Assembly: GCA_043774625.1 (NCBI GenBank)
Contig: JAYVTG010000143.1
Span: forward strand, 57,015-121,014
Length of the DNA: 64,000 nucleotides
DNA from: JAAFIP01 sp043774625
GTDB taxonomy: Bacteria; Pseudomonadota; Gammaproteobacteria; Burkholderiales; Burkholderiaceae_C
Direction: 5' to 3'
Notes under the pieces: generated by a model
What the model was told of the DNA's origin: nothing
The model's database searches: none
Seen by the model: the letters and a program-made list of their open reading frames with translations, nothing else
Translations under genes and position numbers: made by a program
Shown: piece by piece, positions 15,081 through 22,935 of the stretch
Layout: each line of letters starts with the position of its first letter
Numbering within the stretch: the stretch's first letter is position 1

Positions 15081-17539
15081 TGAATGCTCCCACCACGCTC
15101 AAAGAACTGTTGCCAGACACCGACACAGCGGGTCAGCAGGGCCAGGGTATCGTTCACGAATCCGCGCACCTGCACGTGACGGGCGAAGCGGTGTACACCG
15201 ACGACATTCCCGAGCTGCGCGGCACGTTGTATGCAGCCATCGTCATGTCGCCCGTGGCGCATGGCGAGTTGATTGGCGAAGGCATTGACCGCGCTGCATT
15301 GCTTAAAGAACATGGCGTGGTGGCGGTGTTCACCGCCAAAGACATCCCCGGTGAAAACAACTGTGGCCCCATCATCCATGACGACCCATTTTTGGCTGCA
15401 GGCAAGGTAGAATTTTTAGGCCAATGCGTAGCCGTGGTCGTGGCCACCGACATGCTGTATGCACGCGAAGCCGCCAAGAACGCCAAAGTGCTGGTGAAAG
15501 AACTGCCCGCGCTGCTGACGATTGAAGAAGCCTTGGCCGCCCAGAGTTTCATCATGCCCGCCAAAGGCATCACGCGCGGCAAACCTGCCGAGGCTATTGC
15601 CAACGCGCCGCGCAAAATCACGGGTAGCACCTATTGCGGCCAGCAAGAACAGTTTTATCTGGAAGGCCAGATTACCTACGCCGTGCCGCGCGAGGACAAA
15701 CAACTGACTTTGTACGTGAGCACCCAGCACCCCGATGGCAACCAGCGCGAAGCTGCTGCTGCGCTGAACCTGACCACTGCTGATGTAGAGGTGATTTGCC
15801 GCCGCATGGGTGGCGCTTTTGGCGGTAAAGAAGGCAACGCCAGCATCTTCTCGCAGTCCGCCGCGCTCGCAGCGTTCCATTTGCAAAAGCCTGTCAAGCT
15901 GCGTGTGAACCGCGACGACGACATGATGATCACCGGCAAACGGCACGACTTTCGCATTGACTACACCGTGGGCTTTGACGATGACGGCCGCATCCTGGGT
16001 GCAGACTTCATGTTGGCGAGCCGCTGCGGCTACAGCACCGACTTTTCTGGCCCGGTGAACGACCGCGCCGTGCTGCATATCGACAACTGCTACTACCTGC
16101 CCCACCTGCACATAGTGAGCCACCGCTGCAAAACGCACACCCAGTCGGGCACCGCGTTTCGCGGTTTCGGTGGGCCGCAGGGCATGTTTGGTATTGAGAC
16201 AGTGATAGAAGAAATTGCCCTGAACGTGGGCAAAGACGCCCTGGATGTGCGCAAGATCAACCTGTACCAAGACCCAGCGGTGAGTGGCGACGCGGGTAGC
16301 ATGACCACGCAATACAACCAGGTGATTGAAGACTTTATTGCCGATAAGGTGATTGACCAGGTAGAGGCCGAATCGGCCTATCGCCAGCGCAGGATAAGGG
16401 TGAGCAGCTATAATAAAAATAGCAAATACCGCAAGCGCGGAGTGGCTCTGGTGCCGCTAAAATTCGGCATCAGCTTTACGGCCACCATGCTCAACCAGGG
16501 CGGCGCGCTGCTGAATATTTTTATGGATGGCTCGGTCAGTGTCAACCATGGCGGTACCGAAATGGGCCAAGGCCTGAACACCAAGATGGCGCAGGTTGCG
16601 GCAGACGGTTTAGGCATTCCCGTGCGCTATGTGCGCGTGACGGGCACCGACACGCAAAAGGTGCCCAACGCATCGGCCACGGCTGCTTCCAGCGGAGCCG
16701 ACATCAACGGCGCGGCTATCAACAACGCCTGCGACCAGATGCGCGCGCGCCTGGCGGCGGTGGCTGCCCGCATGCTCTCGTGTGAACCATCTGCTATTAA
16801 ATTCGAAGCTGGCTGCGCAATGAATACGCTGGCTATAGCACCAAATGTTGTTTCAAATGACAAGAAATTCGTAGACTGGAAGAGCTTGGTCAAGCAAGCC
16901 TGGCTAGACCGCGTGGGTTTAAGCGTCACCGGTTTTTACATGACGCCCGACATCAAGTACGACTTCATGACCCTGCAAGGCAAGGCCTTCTACTACAACT
17001 GCTACGGCGCTGCCGTGACCGAAGTAGAGATCGACACCCGCACGGGCGAGTGGTGGCTCAAGGCCGTGGACATCGTGCATGACGCCGGCCAGAGCATCAA
17101 CCCCGCTGTGGACCTAGGCCAGATCGAAGGTGCCTACGTGCAAGGCATGGGCTGGCTGACCATGGAAGAATGCGTGTGGGACTTAAAGGGCAAGAAAACC
17201 AAAGACGGATCGGGCTTGGGTGAAAAAGCAAGCTTTTCGGGCAGAGGCAAGCTCCTCACCCACGGCCCCAGCACCTACAAAATCCCGGTGGCCAGCGACA
17301 TTCCCGAGCATTTCAAGGTCAGCTTCTTCGACGGCCAAAACGTCAAGCCCACGCCGTTTAGAAGCAAAGCCGTAGGCGAGCCACCGTTGATGCTGGCCCT
17401 GTCTGCCTACTTCGCCCTGCGCGATGCCGTTAGCGCCAGTGCTGACCACAAAGCCCGTGTTGACTTGACAGCGCCCGCTACGCCAGAGAAGATTTTGATG
17501 GCGTGTGAGCGGGCGAAGGCGAGCGTGACTGCTGCGTAA
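15080..17539 (+). CDS. xdhB: Xanthine dehydrogenase large, molybdopterin-binding subunit XdhB
   Basis: A 819-residue catalytic subunit that holds the Mo-molybdopterin cofactor. Seen are the N-terminal domain (HLHVTGEAVYTDDIPE), CRRMGGAFGGKE, RGFGGPQGM, GGTEMGQGLNTKM and, at the C-terminus, VGEPPLMLA with the proposed base Glu767. Two stretches match the interspersed repeat: 16383-16424, where protein length is about normal, and 16793-16833, where the segment AIKFEAGCAMNTLAIAPN looks longer than usual. Neither touches a catalytic block. Confidence 0.95.
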   Translation: MNAPTTLKELLPDTDTAGQQGQGIVHESAHLHVTGEAVYTDDIPELRGTLYAAIVMSPVAHGELIGEGIDRAALLKEHGVVAVFTAKDIPGENNCGPIIHDDPFLAAGKVEFLGQCVAVVVATDMLYAREAAKNAKVLVKELPALLTIEEALAAQSFIMPAKGITRGKPAEAIANAPRKITGSTYCGQQEQFYLEGQITYAVPREDKQLTLYVSTQHPDGNQREAAAALNLTTADVEVICRRMGGAFGGKEGNASIFSQSAALAAFHLQKPVKLRVNRDDDMMITGKRHDFRIDYTVGFDDDGRILGADFMLASRCGYSTDFSGPVNDRAVLHIDNCYYLPHLHIVSHRCKTHTQSGTAFRGFGGPQGMFGIETVIEEIALNVGKDALDVRKINLYQDPAVSGDAGSMTTQYNQVIEDFIADKVIDQVEAESAYRQRRIRVSSYNKNSKYRKRGVALVPLKFGISFTATMLNQGGALLNIFMDGSVSVNHGGTEMGQGLNTKMAQVAADGLGIPVRYVRVTGTDTQKVPNASATAASSGADINGAAINNACDQMRARLAAVAARMLSCEPSAIKFEAGCAMNTLAIAPNVVSNDKKFVDWKSLVKQAWLDRVGLSVTGFYMTPDIKYDFMTLQGKAFYYNCYGAAVTEVEIDTRTGEWWLKAVDIVHDAGQSINPAVDLGQIEGAYVQGMGWLTMEECVWDLKGKKTKDGSGLGEKASFSGRGKLLTHGPSTYKIPVASDIPEHFKVSFFDGQNVKPTPFRSKAVGEPPLMLALSAYFALRDAVSASADHKARVDLTAPATPEKILMACERAKASVTAA
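16383..16424 (+). repeat. Interspersed-repeat match inside xdhB (a)
   Basis: GCCAGCGC then GAGCAGCTATAATAAAAATA follows the family pattern but is read in a different frame (RQRRIRVSSYNKNS). The surrounding protein keeps about its normal length. Confidence 0.6.
16793..16833 (-). repeat. Interspersed repeat inside xdhB (b)
   Basis: GCTATTAAATTCGAAGCTGG then CTGCGCAATGAATACGCTGG; read in frame as AIKFEAGCAMNTLA. Confidence 0.65.
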
Positions 17540-17583
17540 CCCGTTTGCAGTTGCTGCACGAGTCGTCCAGGTCCCAGCGAATC

Positions 17584-18456
17584 ATGGGCGTCTCCTTGTA
17601 TGCCGAAGCTAACGTAGCATTGGATTGCCTTCAAGACCGGAGCGCTGTCCTTGTTACCATAGACAGCTTTGAAGGCTCCAGCCCACGCGAAGTGGGGGCC
17701 TGGATGCTGGTATTTGCCGACGATGTGGCTGGTACTGTCGGCGGAGGAAACCTGGAGTTTCAGGCGATTGCGCATGGGCGTGATGTGCTCGACGCGCAAG
17801 CAAGCGCAGCGCAACAAAAATTGTCTGTTAACGACGAGTTGCGCCGCTACCCGCTGGGTCCGTCACTGGGGCAGTGCTGCGGTGGTGTGGTGCACCTCAG
17901 GTTCGTGTTTATTGCAGCGAACGATGCTATCAAAATAGAAGCTGCTCGCGCAGTATTGACGATGGCAAGCAGCCAAAACAGGCTAAAAATAGTGTTGTTT
18001 GGTGGCGGGCACGTGGGCAAGGCACTGGTCAACGTGATGGGTGCTCTGCCTGTTGATGTGCAGTGGGTAGACAGCCGCGACGAGATCTTTCCGGTGGGCA
18101 TTCCAGCCAACACCACAGCAGAACATTCCAGCCCGGTGCAAGCCGCCGTGCAAGACTTGCCCGCAGGCAGTCACCTGCTGATCATGAGCTTTAGCCATGC
18201 AGAAGATTTGGACGTAGTGATCGCCGCGCTGCAACGACTGCGCGCCAAGAATGACCTGGGCTTTATCGGCCTGATTGGCAGTAAAACCAAGTGGGCCACC
18301 TTTCGCCATCGCCTGCAAGAGCGCGGCTTCTCAAATGACGAGATCGCCCGCGTGACCTGCCCAATTGGCCTGCAAGGCGTCCAAGGCAAAGAGCCAGAAG
18401 TCATCGCCGTAAGTGTGGCCGCGCAGTTGATGCAGTTGCGCACGATCGCCAGCTAA
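17584..18456 (+). CDS. xdhC: Xanthine dehydrogenase accessory protein XdhC
   Basis: Binds, inserts and helps sulfurate the molybdenum cofactor of XdhB. I start it at ATG 17584 (290 residues); a TTG at 17545 would add 13 residues, and neither has a strong ribosome-binding site. Features: GSSPREVGAWMLVF, TVGGGNLEFQAI, GQCCGG with the Cys pair expected to hold the cofactor, a Rossmann segment VLFGGGHVGKALV and a C-terminal GLIGSKTKWATFRHRL. Repeat copy 17926-17966 (AIKIEAARAVLTMA) fills the linker between the N-terminal domain and the Rossmann domain. Confidence 0.9.
   Translation: MGVSLYAEANVALDCLQDRSAVLVTIDSFEGSSPREVGAWMLVFADDVAGTVGGGNLEFQAIAHGRDVLDAQASAAQQKLSVNDELRRYPLGPSLGQCCGGVVHLRFVFIAANDAIKIEAARAVLTMASSQNRLKIVLFGGGHVGKALVNVMGALPVDVQWVDSRDEIFPVGIPANTTAEHSSPVQAAVQDLPAGSHLLIMSFSHAEDLDVVIAALQRLRAKNDLGFIGLIGSKTKWATFRHRLQERGFSNDEIARVTCPIGLQGVQGKEPEVIAVSVAAQLMQLRTIAS
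17926..17966 (-). repeat. Interspersed repeat inside xdhC
   Basis: GCTATCAAAATAGAAGCTGC then TCGCGCAGTATTGACGATGG; read in frame as AIKIEAARAVLTMA in an interdomain linker. Confidence 0.75.
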
Positions 18457-18503
18457 CCAGCATTGGCTCGCCTATCCATCGCTTGTGCCATAAGATATAA
18501 GCC

Positions 18504-19679
18504 ATGAGCAAAGCCACTCCACAAAAATCCAAACACAGCGTTGTGGCTCAGAAACCGCCCACAGTACCCACTGGCTACACAGACGTTCGCAGTGGCATTG
18601 TTGAACTACTCAATGCCGCACGGCAGGCCGCCGCCCGCAATGTCAACGCGCTAATGACCGCCAGCTACTGGGAGATTGGTCGCCGCATTGTAGAGGCCGA
18701 GCAAAAAGGCAAGCGCCGCGCTGGGTATGGCGAACAGTTGATGGAGCGACTGTCGGCAGATTTGACGCAGCAGTTTGGGCGTGGGTTTAGCGCCGACAAC
18801 TTGGAGAACATGCGCAGTTTTTTCTTGGCCTATTCGACTGAGTCAATTTCCGAGACGCTGTCTCGGAAATCTAAGCCTCTAGGGTCAACGGTAATTTCGA
18901 AGACACTGTCTCGGAAATTGAGCCTCACTGATTTAGCGCAAGCCTTCACCCTACCGTGGTCAGCCTACGTGCGGCTGCTATCGGTCAAAGACGCCCTTGC
19001 CAGAGCGTTCTATGAAGCCGAAGCCCTGCGCGGCGGCTGGAGCGTGCGCCAGCTTGACCGTCAAATTGGCGGCCAGTTTTACGAACGCACGGCCGTGTCC
19101 AAAAACAAAGCCGCCATGCTCACCAAGGGTGCCGTGGCAAAGCCAGAAGATGCGGTGTTGCCCGACGAAGCCGTCAAAGACCCTTACGTACTGGAGTTTT
19201 TGAATCTTAAAGACGAGTATTCAGAATCTGACCTTGAAGCCGCGCTGATTCACCGCCTTGAAGACTTTTTGCTTGAACTGGGTAGCGACTTCACGTTTGT
19301 AGGGCGGCAACGTCGCTTGCGTATCGACCAAACCTGGTATCGTGTTGACCTGCTGTTCTTTCACCGCCGCTTGCGCTGCCTGGTCATCATCGACTTGAAG
19401 CTCAGCAGCCTGACCCATGCCGATGTAGGGCAGATGCACATGTACTGCAACTATGCCAAAGAGAACTGGACGCAGGAAGGCGAAAACCCGCCCGTCGGCT
19501 TGATTCTGTGCGCAGACAAAGGCCATGCACTGGCACGGTACGCACTGCCCAACAAGATCATGGCGGCGAACTACAAAACGGTGCTGCCTGATGCTGAAGT
19601 GCTGCAAAAGGAACTTGAGAAGACGCGCTTGATGCTTGAGAGTCAACAAAACCCAAAAACAGTGAGACAGGTTAAATGA
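18504..19679 (+). CDS. YhcG/DUF1016-type PDDEXK nuclease-domain protein
   Basis: A 391-residue protein with the DUF1016 N-terminal domain (NVNALMTASYWEIGRRIVE, YGEQLMERLSADL, FSADNLENMRSFF) and a C-terminal PD-(D/E)XK-like nuclease core (DFTFVGRQRRLRIDQTWYRVDLLFFH, then VIIDLKL with the expected D-x-K). Its function is not established; relatives occur beside restriction and mobile genes. Here it sits alone between xdhC and puuD and is unrelated to purines as far as I can tell. Residues about 115-140 contain a tandem unit (ISETLSRK, then ISKTLSRK) encoded by a 48-base repeat with an 11-bp palindrome. An accessory gene inserted in a metabolic locus is a reasonable reading. Confidence 0.85.
   Translation: MSKATPQKSKHSVVAQKPPTVPTGYTDVRSGIVELLNAARQAAARNVNALMTASYWEIGRRIVEAEQKGKRRAGYGEQLMERLSADLTQQFGRGFSADNLENMRSFFLAYSTESISETLSRKSKPLGSTVISKTLSRKLSLTDLAQAFTLPWSAYVRLLSVKDALARAFYEAEALRGGWSVRQLDRQIGGQFYERTAVSKNKAAMLTKGAVAKPEDAVLPDEAVKDPYVLEFLNLKDEYSESDLEAALIHRLEDFLLELGSDFTFVGRQRRLRIDQTWYRVDLLFFHRRLRCLVIIDLKLSSLTHADVGQMHMYCNYAKENWTQEGENPPVGLILCADKGHALARYALPNKIMAANYKTVLPDAEVLQKELEKTRLMLESQQNPKTVRQVK
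18845..18918 (+). repeat. In-gene tandem repeat with perfect 11-bp palindrome
   Basis: ATTTCCGAGAC-GCT-GTCTCGGAAAT at 18846-18870 is a perfect inverted repeat. A near copy lies 48 bases on (18893-18918). Both are in frame in the DUF1016 gene. Confidence 0.85.
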
Positions 19680-19910
19680 TGCAATTTAGAAACGGTAATC
19701 CCCTCAGGCCATCTACCTGGTAGTGTTCCGTCTGCCTATTTATTCCCGACAGGCTCCATGCAAGAACTTGAAGCAAGCCATAAAACTCGGTACACTTTAC
19801 CTGTGCCGCAGCGGAGCCAAAGCAGTTTGTCAAACAATCGCTTTTAGTTCGCGGCCAGTCTGTTCACAGCGCCCGCAGTGGTGAGCAGTAGCGAGATTGG
19901 ATCTAACCCC

Positions 19911-21173
19911 ATGGAAGCATATTTGCTGGACTGGGCCAACCTGCTGCTGCGGTGGGTGCATGTCATTACCGCCATTGCATGGATCGGCTCTTCGTTTTAT
20001 TTTGTCTTTTTGGATAACAACCTGGTGCCGCCAGAGTCGCCGGATTTGAAGGAAAAGGGCGTAGACGGCGCCATGTGGGCGGTGCACGGTGGAGGTTTTT
20101 ACAACCCGCAAAAGTACATGGTGGCGCCCAAAAAAATCCACACCAAGCTGCATTGGTTTTACTGGGAAAGCTACAGCACCTGGCTGAGCGGCTTTGCGCT
20201 GTTTACCGTGCTGTACCTGTACAACGCCAGCAGCTACCTGATCGACAAAAGCCTGATGGACTGGCAACCCGGCGCTGCCATTAGCGTGGCGCTGGCGTTT
20301 TTGGTTGTTTTTTGGGTGGTGTATGACCTGGTGTGCCAGGTTTTTGGTTTTAGAAAAAACGGTGAACTGATTGTGGGTATTTGCATGATCGGCGTGGTGG
20401 CTTTCATGAGCTGGTTGGCCTGCCAATGGTTCGCAGGCCGCGCAGCCTTCTTACTGGTAGGCGCGGCGATTGCTACGGCGATGAGTGCGAACGTGTTTTT
20501 CTGGATCATTCCCGGTCAACGCAAAGTAGTGGCCGCCATGACCACGGGCACCAAACTGCCTGCCAAAGAGCTGGCACTGTACGGCAAGCGCGGCAAGCAG
20601 CGCAGCGTGCACAACACCTACTTTACGCTGCCTGTGCTGTTTGCCATGCTGTCCAACCACTACAGCTTTTTGTACCAGCATGCGCACAACTGGTTGGTAC
20701 TGTTCTTCATGATGCTGGGCGGCGCGCTGATTCGCCAGTTCTTTGTGCAGCGCCACGGCTGGCACCATGGCCGCGCGCGTAACCCGCTGCCGTGGGCGCT
20801 GGTGGGCGTGGTGGTGATTGCAGCGGTGATCGTCTGGATGAAACCTGCACAACAGTTGGTAACTTCAGATGCTACAAATTCAGTAGCTGCTCACGCACCA
20901 TCTACGCTGGCTACAGGCCAAAATAGCTCCCAAAACAGTTACGCAGAGCTGCAAAAGATTCTGGAACAACGTTGCACCATGTGCCACGGCGCGCAGATGC
21001 AAATGAAGAACGTGCGGCTCGATTCACCTGAAGGGGTGAGGCAACATGCGCAAAACATTTACCAGCAAGTCATCGTCACCAAACAGATGCCGATGAACAA
21101 TGCCACGGGCCTGACGGACGCTGAACGTGCCCTGATAGGCAAGTGGTTTACCGATGGCGCAAAAACCAATTAA
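19911..21173 (+). CDS. puuD: Membrane-bound urate oxidase (urate hydroxylase) PuuD with cytochrome c domain
   Basis: Oxidises urate to 5-hydroxyisourate in the inner membrane and passes electrons to a C-terminal cytochrome c. From ATG 19911 it has 420 residues, with about eight hydrophobic segments (WVHVITAIAWIGSSFYFVFL, a conserved AVHGGGFYNPQKY loop, WFYWESYSTWLSGF and others) and a haem motif CTMCH at 355-359. The linker between the membrane part and the cytochrome is encoded by an interspersed-repeat copy (20871-20911, ATNSVAAHAPSTLA). It supplies the substrate of HiuH. The stop TAA overlaps the convergent ModA-like gene's stop in a shared TTAA. The 231 bases upstream hold no gene. Confidence 0.92.
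   Translation: MEAYLLDWANLLLRWVHVITAIAWIGSSFYFVFLDNNLVPPESPDLKEKGVDGAMWAVHGGGFYNPQKYMVAPKKIHTKLHWFYWESYSTWLSGFALFTVLYLYNASSYLIDKSLMDWQPGAAISVALAFLVVFWVVYDLVCQVFGFRKNGELIVGICMIGVVAFMSWLACQWFAGRAAFLLVGAAIATAMSANVFFWIIPGQRKVVAAMTTGTKLPAKELALYGKRGKQRSVHNTYFTLPVLFAMLSNHYSFLYQHAHNWLVLFFMMLGGALIRQFFVQRHGWHHGRARNPLPWALVGVVVIAAVIVWMKPAQQLVTSDATNSVAAHAPSTLATGQNSSQNSYAELQKILEQRCTMCHGAQMQMKNVRLDSPEGVRQHAQNIYQQVIVTKQMPMNNATGLTDAERALIGKWFTDGAKTN
20871..20911 (-). repeat. Interspersed repeat inside puuD (interdomain linker)
   Basis: GCTACAAATTCAGTAGCTGC then TCACGCACCATCTACGCTGG; read in frame as ATNSVAAHAPSTLA. Confidence 0.75.
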
Positions 21174-21868
21174 GCGTCGAACCCACCCGCACTGCGCAAG
21201 GCAGCAACCTCGGGGCTGGCCAGCAGCTTGACCAGTGCGCCAGCAGATAGCGGATGCACGGCCTGGCTGCTGACTGCGGCGGTGTACACGGTAGCCAGCT
21301 CAAACGCCTTGGGCAGTGGCGCAATCAGCGTCACGCTGTGGGTATACAAAATCTCGGTCACCTGCGTGCAGCCGATCACGCCCGCCTCGCCACACTGGGC
21401 CATCTCGCCCATGGCGGTGGCACCGTTGGGGTAGGGGCGCAGGCGCTGGGCAACCTGGCCGTCAATACCCAGTTGCTTCAGCACGTTCATAAAGTGGATG
21501 CCAGCCGTGGCCTTGACCGGGTCAGGAAAGTAAATACCCGTGGCGCTCAGCAAGGCGGTTTTCAGTTCATCTGGTGTGCCAACGGCGGGTTGCGCGTCGC
21601 CACTGCGCGCGGCTATGCCGGTTTTTACGCTGCCCAAAGCGCGCGCGCTGCCTGCCACCACATGGCCGCTGGCCTCTAGTTGTGCAATGAGTGCAGCGGT
21701 GAGGATGACTACGTCGCACGGCGCACCTGCCAATAGCTGGTCGCGCATAACGCCCACCGCGTTGAAGGTGCCTGCAATGTTAAAACCGCTCTCGGTTTGA
21801 AAGCGCGCTTCGAGTTTAGAAACCAGGCCAAATGCCGCGCCGCCACTCAAAATATGTAGTTGTGTCAT
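21170..21868 (-). CDS. ModA-like substrate-binding protein without signal peptide
   Basis: A 232-residue type II periplasmic-binding fold related to molybdate-binding ModA (LHILSGGAAFGLVSKLEARFQ, GAPCDVVILT, GIYFPDPVKATAGIHFMNVL, GEAGVIGCTQVTEI). The protein starts directly with the first strand of the fold. There is no signal peptide or lipobox, so it is probably cytoplasmic unless the true start is further upstream (an open frame reaches 21961 but shows no signal sequence either). No ABC permease or ATPase is adjacent. Xanthine dehydrogenase needs molybdenum, so a role in Mo handling or sensing is possible; this is inference. It is convergent with puuD. Confidence 0.7.
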   Translation of the reverse strand: MTQLHILSGGAAFGLVSKLEARFQTESGFNIAGTFNAVGVMRDQLLAGAPCDVVILTAALIAQLEASGHVVAGSARALGSVKTGIAARSGDAQPAVGTPDELKTALLSATGIYFPDPVKATAGIHFMNVLKQLGIDGQVAQRLRPYPNGATAMGEMAQCGEAGVIGCTQVTEILYTHSVTLIAPLPKAFELATVYTAAVSSQAVHPLSAGALVKLLASPEVAALRSAGGFDA

Positions 21869-21887
21869 GAAAAAATAGCGAAAAAGT

Positions 21888-22892
21888 TTAGTCTGCCTTG
21901 ATGCCAGCCGTGGTGATGACCTTGGCCCATTTGGCCACGTCGTCGCGTGCATATTTGTCAAAGGCTTCAGGTGTCATCACCATCGCCACGGCACCCTGTT
22001 TCGTCCATGCGGTTTTGATGTCGGGCTGGCTGGCAATCTTGCTCACCGCCTCATTCAAGCGGTCTACCACCGCCTTGGGCGTGCCCTTGGGAGCCATCAG
22101 GCCCAGCCAGATGGTGGCTTCATAGCCGGGCACACCGGCTTCGTTCAGCGTGGGTACATCGGGCAGTACGGCAGAGCGGGTTTTGCCGCTGGTGGCAATG
22201 GCGCGTACCTTGCCCGCCTTGATCTGTTCGGTCATCGTCGTCACTGCGTCAAACATCAAGTCCACCTGGCCGCCAATCACATCGGTGCGTGCACCCGAAC
22301 TGCCACGGTAAGGAATGTGCACCAGGTACACGCCCGCCATGCTTTTGAAGAGTTCGCCCGCCATGTGGTACGGCGTGCCCGGCCCGCTGGACGCGTAGTT
22401 GATCTTGCCGGGCTGCGCCTTGGCGCGCTTGAGCAAGTCAGCCAGATTTTTGTCGGGTACATTGGGGTTGGCTACCAGCACCAGGTCGGAATAGTTGATG
22501 GGTGCTACGGCAACAAAGTCGCGCATCAAAGCAAAAGGTTTATTGGGGATCAGCGTTTCGTTCACGGTGTGCGCATTGGACATCAGCAGCAGGGTGTAAC
22601 CGTCGGCAGGCGATTTGGCGGCTACATCTGTGCCAATCACCGAGCCGGCGCCGGGCTTGTTGTCCACCACAAAGGGCTGACCCAGGGCGTCTTGCAAACG
22701 CGTGGCCATAAAGCGCGCGTAGTTGTCTGCCGGGCCGCCAGCGGCAAAAGGCACAATGATTTTGACCGGGCGTGTGGGGTAGGTTTGCGCCAGTGCAGTG
22801 GCGCTGCATGCTATTAAAAACAGAGCTGCGCGCGCATATTTTACGCTGGCTACAGCCTTAAATGCATGTTGAAATTGGGTAATGGTGCGCAT
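21888..22892 (-). CDS. Bug/TctC-family extracytoplasmic solute receptor
   Basis: A 334-residue periplasmic binding protein of the Bug family, which binds carboxylates and other small organics. The mature part starts at about QTYPTRPVKIIVPFAAGGPADN and has the family's GAGSVIGTDVAAKSPADGYTLL and GQVDLMFDAVTT blocks. Start ATG 22892. The signal peptide is largely encoded by a copy of the interspersed repeat (residues about 15-28, ASVKYARAALFLIA), followed by CSATALAQ. It lies between the ModA-like gene and a second, internally deleted Bug gene. No TctA/TctB transporter genes are near. Confidence 0.88.
   Translation of the reverse strand: MRTITQFQHAFKAVASVKYARAALFLIACSATALAQTYPTRPVKIIVPFAAGGPADNYARFMATRLQDALGQPFVVDNKPGAGSVIGTDVAAKSPADGYTLLLMSNAHTVNETLIPNKPFALMRDFVAVAPINYSDLVLVANPNVPDKNLADLLKRAKAQPGKINYASSGPGTPYHMAGELFKSMAGVYLVHIPYRGSSGARTDVIGGQVDLMFDAVTTMTEQIKAGKVRAIATSGKTRSAVLPDVPTLNEAGVPGYEATIWLGLMAPKGTPKAVVDRLNEAVSKIASQPDIKTAWTKQGAVAMVMTPEAFDKYARDDVAKWAKVITTAGIKAD
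22810..22850 (-). repeat. Interspersed repeat forming the signal peptide of a Bug receptor
   Basis: On the minus strand GCCAGCGTAAAATATGCGCG is followed by CGCAGCTCTGTTTTTAATAG; read in frame as ASVKYARAALFLIA, the hydrophobic core of the signal peptide. Confidence 0.8.
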
Positions 22893-22935
22893 GGTGCCTC
22901 TAGTCGTGTATTGCAAAAAATAGTTTCGGTCTGGC

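Noticed and set aside
15416..16312. Open frame of 298 codons on the minus strand opposite xdhB
   Set aside because: It is rich in His, Val and Arg typical of antisense reading of a GC-rich gene; xdhB is certain on the other strand.
18504..19679. Restriction-modification locus around the DUF1016 gene
   Set aside because: No methylase, specificity subunit or second nuclease is adjacent; neighbours are xdhC and puuD.
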